Assembly: GCF_035222275.1 (NCBI RefSeq)
Contig: NW_026946359.1
Span: forward strand, 4,340,001 to 4,404,000
DNA from: Podospora bellae-mahoneyi
Taxonomy: Eukaryota > Ascomycota > Sordariomycetes > Sordariales > Podosporaceae
Direction: 5' to 3'
DNA: 64,000 nt
The position numbers were made by a program, and so were the translations under genes. Each line of letters starts with the position of its first letter. The stretch's first letter is position 1. Positions 57,318 through 64,000 of this stretch are shown here, in pieces. Under the pieces are notes generated by a model that saw only the letters and a program-made list of their open reading frames with translations, was not told where the DNA came from and ran no database searches.

Positions 57318-60300
57318 CTATGAATAGTCGTCTCTGTTTTCCGACCGGGTGCCGCTGATAATGCTCCCCGCATCACTGGCTGATTGACCCTCCAGCTCTG
57401 AATCGCTCCCTCCAATACGTCTCGAAGCATCGCCTATCGGCCTGAATACACCACTCGAGGGTATCTCTAGTCTCCCCATAAGCCCGTTCCCTGCCACCAC
57501 CCCCCTGTCTGGTCGTCCCCGTGTTGGGATGTTTACCATTTCCATAGCTTCTCGAAGCGTATCTCCAGTCTCATCAAGCGCGGCCAAAAAGCGCGCGAGC
57601 TCCTTGCATAGCTCCCAATCCTCTTCGAGCATTGCTCGACTCAACAGGCGCACACTCTGTTCGCTCGCAGTCGCCAACTCGTCGAATGTATGAAGAACCA
57701 GGAGGTACCCGCCCGCTGTCTTGAGGCTCCCACGCTGAAGGCTTTCTTCGAACAGCTCCTGGGGGGGGGGTAGATAGGCGAATAAGGTGCGCCAGGAACG
57801 AAGTTCGGTTTTGCGTGTACATTGCACAACAATGTCGAGGTACTGCTTGAAGCATGACAGAAGAGACAGCACACGAGGCAGAATTGCATTCTCAGGTGCC
57901 GGAGGCGGATGCGCGTCCACTTCCTCGTCCAAGACATGATGCAGCAGTACCTCGAGAGCGTGCGCAAAATATTCAAGGTGCTCATGCTCCCGAGCAAGTT
58001 GTAACGCCTCTGTAGACTTATTCGCAACCAAATATGACCGGAGGATATCGGGTAGGAAAAGGTGTGTCTGCAGACAGTGTTAGTCGAAGGTGTCTGGATA
58101 AAATTCATCTGAGAAACCCTTACCCTGATACAAAAACGGAAGAATGAAAAATTGATATCACGGCGTTGAATCAGCTCTGATTCGACACCGAGGATGATCG
58201 CCTTTCCGAGAAGTGTCGAAAGTGGATAGAAGTCGACAGGTGTAGAAATCATGGATGGTATGTCCCTTGACACTTCCCCCGATATCGCCTTCAGCACGGG
58301 ATCCATATCCGCCCAGGCTTTGAGCTCGGTGCCATCAAAGATCCAGAGAGAATCCTGCAGACTTGGATCGGAGGGCCCGTTTTGAAGTTCGCCTGATCTC
58401 TGCGAGGCCACTTCCAAGAACGGCTGGTCCCTCATACTGGTATAATACTCGACATTGTGACAGATGACACGCATGTCGTATTTCAGGTTATTCTCTTGAA
58501 CCGAAGGTCGCAACAACACCAGCTTCCCATCTACCAGAAACAAGACAGATGCGTGGGCAACATCCTGTGATGGGTCACCCTCCAGCAGTTGTCGCTCCGG
58601 CAAAATCCAGCTCAGTCCTCTCACTCTTGCAGGTGATCTCACAATGCCGTGAAATGCGATATGGCCGACCTCTATCAGCCGAATCGAGCCTGATGCGGGG
58701 GCAAAGATGTAGTGATATAACAGATTGTCGTATGTGTAGGCCAATAGTGAGTCTTCACCTGTGGAAGTGATGAGAACCACGGGTGCCGACATCTGTTGAA
58801 CAAACAGAGCTGTACCGCTATCAAGGGCCGCCTCGCGAGAATATAGACGCAGCTCGAAAGACCTGTTGGCCTCGACAGCAGCTACCAGTATATTCTGGTA
58901 CCAACACAGCCCTCCTCTTACTTGAAACTCGTTTTCCAAGGCATCGTTGGCAAAAGTCTTCCACCGGCCACTGTTCACGCTGTAATGCGCCAGCCCTCTC
59001 CGGCCCGCAACAGCAACATACCGGCCATCAGCCGATATGGCCGTACACTTGATCGGCCATTGATTGAGCAGATAGGTAGATGGTATTCTGGCTGTGTGCC
59101 AGAGCGAAGGCTCAGCAGAGATGGATGTGAGGTCGGGCAAGTCATAGCCTCTGTAGACCATGACGCTCGCGGTGCTTTGGAGAACGGTGCGAAACAAGTT
59201 TGCAGGACTGTAGCAGCCAGTAACTGCGCTTCGTGCCATTTCCAAAAGCCAAATCGCATCGTGGTTCTTGTTGGTCAAGAGCAGCTCACAAGCGCCACCG
59301 ACCCAAGCAGCATCCTGGACTCCAGAGAGCCACTCCTCTCCGTTTGTCGAAGCAATCAAATGATCAGCATGAAAGCTGCTGCTGAGTGGCTTTCCGTATA
59401 CGCTCCACGTGGCCCATCCCTTCTCGTACCCGGCAAACAAGCAGTAGCCATCTGGTGAGTAGCTCAGCGTGGTAAGCTTTCCCGATGCACCAGGAGAGAC
59501 AGGAACACTGTGGGTATGGGAAGATGGGATATTTCCAGAATAATCGCGAGCCGAATACACGCGGACAGTGCCATCTGCGCAACCAACGGCGATTAATGAG
59601 AACCGAGCATTGATCACGCACCGTACAGCATGATGCTGCTCAGTGCTTGGTACATGAAAGCAATAACCCTTGAATAACTTCTTGGGGTCTGGTGTTTCGT
59701 CAGACTCGCTCGACTTCTGATTTGGATTCAGCCGCTGAACCGCATATGCCTTTCCATCACTCGTTATCCAGGTCGAAAGATTCATAGGTCTGTCGTGCGT
59801 CATCTCTTTGACTGTAACCTTTTTCTCCAGCCAAGCCATTCTGCTCAGTAATTCCGTGGTGGTCTGGCTGCCCGAGCTGTCGGGTGACCAACGTATGCAC
59901 TGTACAGCGGCAGGCTTGCGCGTAGCCACCACCAACTCATCATCCAACGCCAAAGCGCTCTCGATCCCAGCATCCACCTTAATCACCATCCGGAAGCGAA
60001 TGCTCACATCTCGCACGCCGGCCCCTTCACCTGGGCCCCACAGTATCTGATCTGGGGCAGTGTATCCAGGATCCCCAGCGTGGCTTTGGCGTCTGCGCTG
60101 AACATTGGTATGGCTGGCAAAATGCGGTTTGTATACTCGGGAGTCGGCATCTGTGGCCAGGGAATAGGTTATCAGGTATCCCAGGCTTGTATGTACAACG
60201 AATATGGCAGAGTCGGGTCGCAAAAGCAAGTTGATGTTTGTTCCATAAGATTCGAGAGAGGCTTCTGATCGCACAACCACGGCAAGGACGACAGTAGGCT

Positions 60301-60767
60301 AGTAATACGGTGTCAGTACCTCAGCGCAAGGCACATATCAAGCTTCAGAAGGAGACAGCTGTTCCCACCTTGGTCTGCCACACCGTCATGGAGGTGGGTG
60401 TGATGGTAGCGAAGAGGTGACCGGACCGAGCCACGCGCAAAGCAACAACGGGTTCGTGAAGGGGAATGCCAGGGAGTTCTGGTCCTGGAGAATGCTCAGG
60501 GGTTCCGTCTTCTGGATAGTCATGCTCGACAGATTTGATGCCCGGCGTCATTGGCGTCATGGGGGTGGGAGGTGGAAGCAGCCCATCCTGGCTCGTTGAC
60601 GGGTTGGGCGATAACAGAGACGAATTCTGGTCAGGTGTTTGTCCCGAGGCTCCTGCGCCGGGAGTGGGAGGCGGCAAGCCATCGTGAGACACAGAGCTGG
60701 GAAGGGCGCCGGGTTGGCGAACGGTGTTGGTCGCATATATTCGCGGGGTTCCAAGCGGCCAGTACAT
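57318..60767 (-). CDS. ric1: RIC1 homologue, subunit of the Ypt6/Rab6 exchange factor
   Basis: Three exons (60767-60369, 60298-58124, 58067-57318) encode about 1107 residues, the usual RIC1 size. The start MYWPLGTPRIYAT is the conserved RIC1 N-terminus. A Pro/Ser/Thr-rich insert (about 30-105) follows, then TVVLAVVVRS...GTNINLLLRPDSAIFVVHTS begins the WD-like propeller region (for example VIAVGCADGTVRVYS and LSYSPDGYCLFAGYEKGW). The C-terminal alpha-solenoid RIC1 domain includes FFRFCIRTHLFLPDILRSYL across the second splice junction, then LAREHEHLEYFAHALEVLLH and WELCKELARFLAAL. In yeast Ric1 pairs with Rgp1 on the Golgi to activate Ypt6 for endosome-to-Golgi traffic. The Ser-rich C-terminal tail is probably disordered. 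Confidence 0.93.
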
Positions 60768-61807
60768 GGCTCCTTCACGGCGGCTTCATGCGCATCCACT
60801 GACCACGACCTCGGTATCCTTGGACCCAGCGCGTCGTCAATTCATGACGGGATGGAATCGAATTAGTCAAGAGGTGTTACCGATGACTGCATCAAAAGCC
60901 CCAGCCAACGGTTTGTCCAAAAGCAAGACGGACAATGCAGGACAAGACCATCCGATTTGGTTGAAAGGAGGTTGACAGGTGTGATCTGGGTCCAGATGTC
61001 TACTACTGCAGGCCCCACTTGTATTGTGTCCAAGTGGGGTCCATCCTAGACAACTGATACTTTGTTGAACTGTTAGTGAGAGACACCATAACAACCTCTC
61101 TCCTCCAGCAGATATATCGCCCAACATCATGCTGATGGTGTTCCGTATATGCTGAGCACATTTTCGGCTCCAGGAAACCATATCCCGTCTCTCTCTAAGA
61201 TCTCGCTTTCTTATTCCCTGCTGCATTATATGGTTGTAGCGTGGGTCCCTTGTCTGGTAGATATCTCCCGTGCTAACGTTTCTCATTCACCCCAATTCAG
61301 ACTTCAATCTTTTCTTTCTTTACTGTTCTTCAGTGAACTCTGGCGATGTATTCTTTGCTTTCCACTTGCCTAACCTTGGAAGCTCCACAGCAATGAATGA
61401 CTACACGAGCCCACATATGCAAAACACAGGTCAATGTGTAGTTGGGTGGTCCGTAGCCTGTATTTTAGGGACTACCCGCTGCTTACAGTGACCAGAGTCG
61501 CTACGTGTCCCAAGAAGTGGGGCAACCCGGAACTTTGGGGTGCGGCTAAGATTCAACAACTGCCGAGCTGATCTCTAACATCCACTCATTCGTCATTGCT
61601 ATTTTGCGTCTCCTATCACGCCTGGATTATCGATTTCATGTGAATATTGAGCAGGCGCATTAGAGTTGACCCGGCATTTAAAGCACTGCAGGACCAACCA
61701 ACCCTACACGTCGCTTGACATTTCGTCCTTTCTTCGTCATCGCTCATCGGAGACAGGGCCATTCTCTCACTAATACGTCGTCGCCAATATTTTGATATCT
61801 TTTGAAG
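60768..61807. promoter_or_regulatory. Divergent intergenic region, RIC1 and TEX1
   Basis: About 1.0 kb between divergent genes, containing both promoters. No gene or structured RNA recognised. A CT-rich leader-like tract precedes the TEX1 start. Confidence 0.45.
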
Positions 61808-63118
61808 ATGCCACCTCCAGTTCGCAATAGACAGAGCCTATCCAAAGACAAGTTTGTGGGATACTTTGCACCACTGAAAAGTCAGACATACCACGAATCC
61901 ACCCAAGCTAGAGGAGGCGGAGTTGGAAGGTTAGTTCTCTAATCTGAACGTCTTGTGGTAGGCATGGCTCATTCGAATCCAATTCCAGTATTCGCTCGAT
62001 AGCTTGGAATCCCGTTGGAAGCCTTGTCGCAACTGGTTCGGCCGACAGAACCCTTCGTGTTTGTAAGCGATTCAGATATCACCTAGCCACCACCAGTCAA
62101 AGCTCACAAGCATGCTAGGGAATCCTGAAAAGCCCAATGCGCGGTTCTCGACCGATTTAAAGGGTCATGCTGCAGGCATTGAGAAAGTGGCCTTCAATCC
62201 CGTCAAGGATGCAGAACTTTGCAGTCTCAGCAAGGACGGTGTTGCCAAGTTCTGGGATGTAAGAACGAAAGCCTGTGTGAACGAGGTCAAGGACCTTGGA
62301 GATGCACACGCCCTCGCCTGGGCCCCTGATGGGTCCTCACTTCTTGTAGGAAACAGGGTGAGTTTACCAAATGACTTGTCACTGCAGCATGGACGACTGA
62401 CTTGGCTTGAACGCAAACAGAGTGGTGGGCTTTTCCGAATCTCGCCAACCGAGTCCGCCATTCTTTCATCTCATCCACAGCCCGTTGAGGCGTACCAGAT
62501 GTCCTTTTGTTGGTCGGGCAAGAAAGTATTTCTCCCGACAAGGGAAGGAAGTATCCGCATCTTGTCTTATCCTGAGCTGGAGCCGATTCTGCACGTCAAC
62601 CATGCCGTCAAGCCTGGCGAGTCAGATGAGTTTATTCTCAAGGGGCACACAGCCCCATGCCTGACGACCGAACTGTCACCCACCGGAAAGTACGTTGCAA
62701 CAGGAGGGGGGGACGCAATTATGTCTCTATTTGAGACGCAAGACTGGATCTGCAAGCGTACGAATACACGCATCGTCGGGCCAGTGAAGAGCATCAGTAT
62801 GACAACAAACCCCCCCTCATGGCCTGTACATTCATGCTAATCTGATTATAGGCTTCACGTTTGATGGTCGATATGTCGTCGGTGCCTGTGAAGACGGTAT
62901 GGCAGTCTGTCACTTTTCTAAAATAGAAAACCTGATGCTAATTCGATACTACAGGCCCTGGTTTGGATGTCACCCATACAGAGACAGGGGAGCATATTCA
63001 CACGTTCAAAACAGCTGGACCTTGTCATGCCTTAGCGTGGGCGCCAACTAGGTATTGTCTGGCCTATAGTGATCTGGGGATTCTACGCATCATTGGACTC
63101 GATGCGGATAGAAAATAA
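61808..63118 (+). CDS. tex1: THO/TREX complex WD40 subunit (TEX1/THOC3)
   Basis: Six short exons (61808-61929, 61989-62062, 62119-62357, 62421-62796, 62852-62896, 62955-63118) encode about 339 residues; each junction restores a WD40 reading frame. Repeats are visible as IRSIAWNPVGSLVATGSADRTLRVW, then KGHAAGIEKVAFNP and LSKDGVAKFWDVR, AHALAWAPDGSSLLVGNR, LKGHTAPCLTTELSPTGKYVATGGGDAIMSLF, and FTFDGRYVVGACEDG. The C-terminus AWAPTRYCLAYSD closes the propeller in the way typical of THOC3. The protein couples transcription elongation to mRNA export as part of TREX in the nucleus. Five introns in about 1.3 kb is the densest intron pattern in the window. One exon is only 45 nt. Confidence 0.92.
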
Positions 63119-64000
63119 GGCGCAATGGGCTGCCAGACGACGGCACATAAATCAGCAGTGTGGTAAGCTGCCCCAGATTCAAGGCGAATGGTGCCCAGGC
63201 TTGTTGATACGTCTAGCCCCTTGCGTTCGCTCATTCCAACAATCGCCGGGGGAGACTCGGCATGGAGACAAGCGAGCTTTCGGCCAGGTGTGGCCGTGAC
63301 GGCAGGGCTATCAGCACGGTGCAAAATTACCCCGACTTGACGACCATTTTCCAGGACGGCTATGGCATCGCCATAGATCGAGGTGGCTGTGCGATGGGCC
63401 CTGTCTGGGAGATACTTTTGAAGGCAAAAATATATATGCGAATGACGGAAACCACGTGGAAGAGATGTAAGTCCAGGCGAGACGGGTCGTGAAACCACGG
63501 CCCGTGGGAGGAAGTTGTACGTTGAAAACAGAGCTCATGTGGTACAGCTATCATGTATTGTTACGGACCACGCAGTATAGCAGGCCCCATACGCTAGCGA
63601 AATGCTTCCATCAATGAAGATAACGATTACAGCCTACTCTTTTACACTGACCTAGCAGTTGTGGACAGGAAAAGCCTTCTCCTCTTACCACTTTTTAAAC
63701 TTCATAACAACAGCAACAAGGATTTTCTGAACTCAAGGGAATTAATTAGCCAATCAGAGCGTCATCAGATAGAGGAAGATGCAGAGAAGGGTGTGGAACA
63801 GACAATCTGGTGGGCTGTGACTATTAATAATACTACCTACCATACAGGGGACAAAGGGATGCATCAGAGAGGCACAATTGGGTGCGTCTGACGCTTCACA
63901 ACTCTCACAAATGCAGAACACAAACTGTGAAAATATACTGTGTATACAACAGACGGGGGGGTAGATAGGCTGGAAGAGATAAATGGGGCTGAAGCATAAA
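63119..64000. other. 3' flank of TEX1 to the window end
   Basis: No gene is supported. Several frames up to about 140 codons overlap on both strands without domains. A gene could begin beyond the window edge. Confidence 0.4.

Noticed and set aside
63064-63498. Minus-strand frame antisense to the TEX1 end
   Set aside because: Overlaps the last TEX1 exon and its 3' flank, without any domain.
1-64000. CRISPR arrays, operons or phage-type defence systems
   Set aside because: No regularly spaced repeats or prokaryotic gene organisation; the window is clearly eukaryotic.

Overview
The window is nuclear DNA from a filamentous ascomycete, most likely a Sordariomycete (Sordariales-like). Supporting signs are short 50-80 nt introns with GT(A/G)AG donors and CTAAC-like branch sites, single-copy eukaryotic genes with filamentous-fungus architectures, and a 20.9 kb block of extreme TA-richness in which CpA and TpG are nearly absent. 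That last pattern is the signature of repeat-induced point mutation (RIP). No prokaryotic operon, CRISPR array or tRNA/rRNA gene was found.

Left arm (1-28,640): an HMG-box regulator of the Ste11/FMF-1 type (minus, 903-2715); a DDT-WHIM-PHD chromatin protein (minus, 5963-8496); the voltage-gated calcium channel Cch1 (plus, 9675-16262); a 93-residue conserved-looking small protein (plus, 18108-18389); an unrecognised 298-residue protein (plus, 20912-21808); a B-type mitotic cyclin whose first coding exon is only two codons (minus, 24042-25680); and, divergent from it, mitochondrial ribosomal protein uL2m (plus, 26874-28073).

Centre (28,640-49,541): a nest of mobile elements. The outermost layer is a TA-flanked element with terminal inverted repeats, split into pieces. 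Inside it lie a full-length Ty3/gypsy element (29,129-37,484, target duplication GATAG), two solo LTRs of the same type, a putative 516 bp TGTAAAAT...ATTTTACA solo LTR, and a minus-strand gypsy element (38,286-48,130, target duplication AGTTT). The 5' LTR of that last element is itself split by another full-length gypsy element (40,441-48,089). All the gypsy LTRs share one R-U5 half but carry four unrelated U3 halves. One element has different U3s at its two ends, best explained by LTR-LTR recombination. Coding capacity is destroyed by RIP, but reverse transcriptase and integrase remnants are readable between stops. Short insertions (about 360-520 bp) remain GC-normal.

Right arm (49,542-64,000): a six-span PAP2 lipid phosphatase (plus, 50465-52063); casein kinase 2 beta subunit (minus, 53124-54151); a 610-residue protein joining a conserved N-terminal region to a complete omega-like glutathione transferase (minus, 54699-56790); the Ypt6 exchange-factor subunit RIC1 (minus, 57318-60767); and, divergent, the THO/TREX WD40 protein TEX1/THOC3 (plus, 61808-63118).

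The genes are unrelated housekeeping and regulatory loci rather than a pathway cluster. Exon structures were worked out by hand from splice signals and frame continuity. I see no wholly new biological system; the most unusual content is the U3-swapping LTR family and its nested, recombined organisation, followed by the transferase fusion and the cyclin micro-exon.
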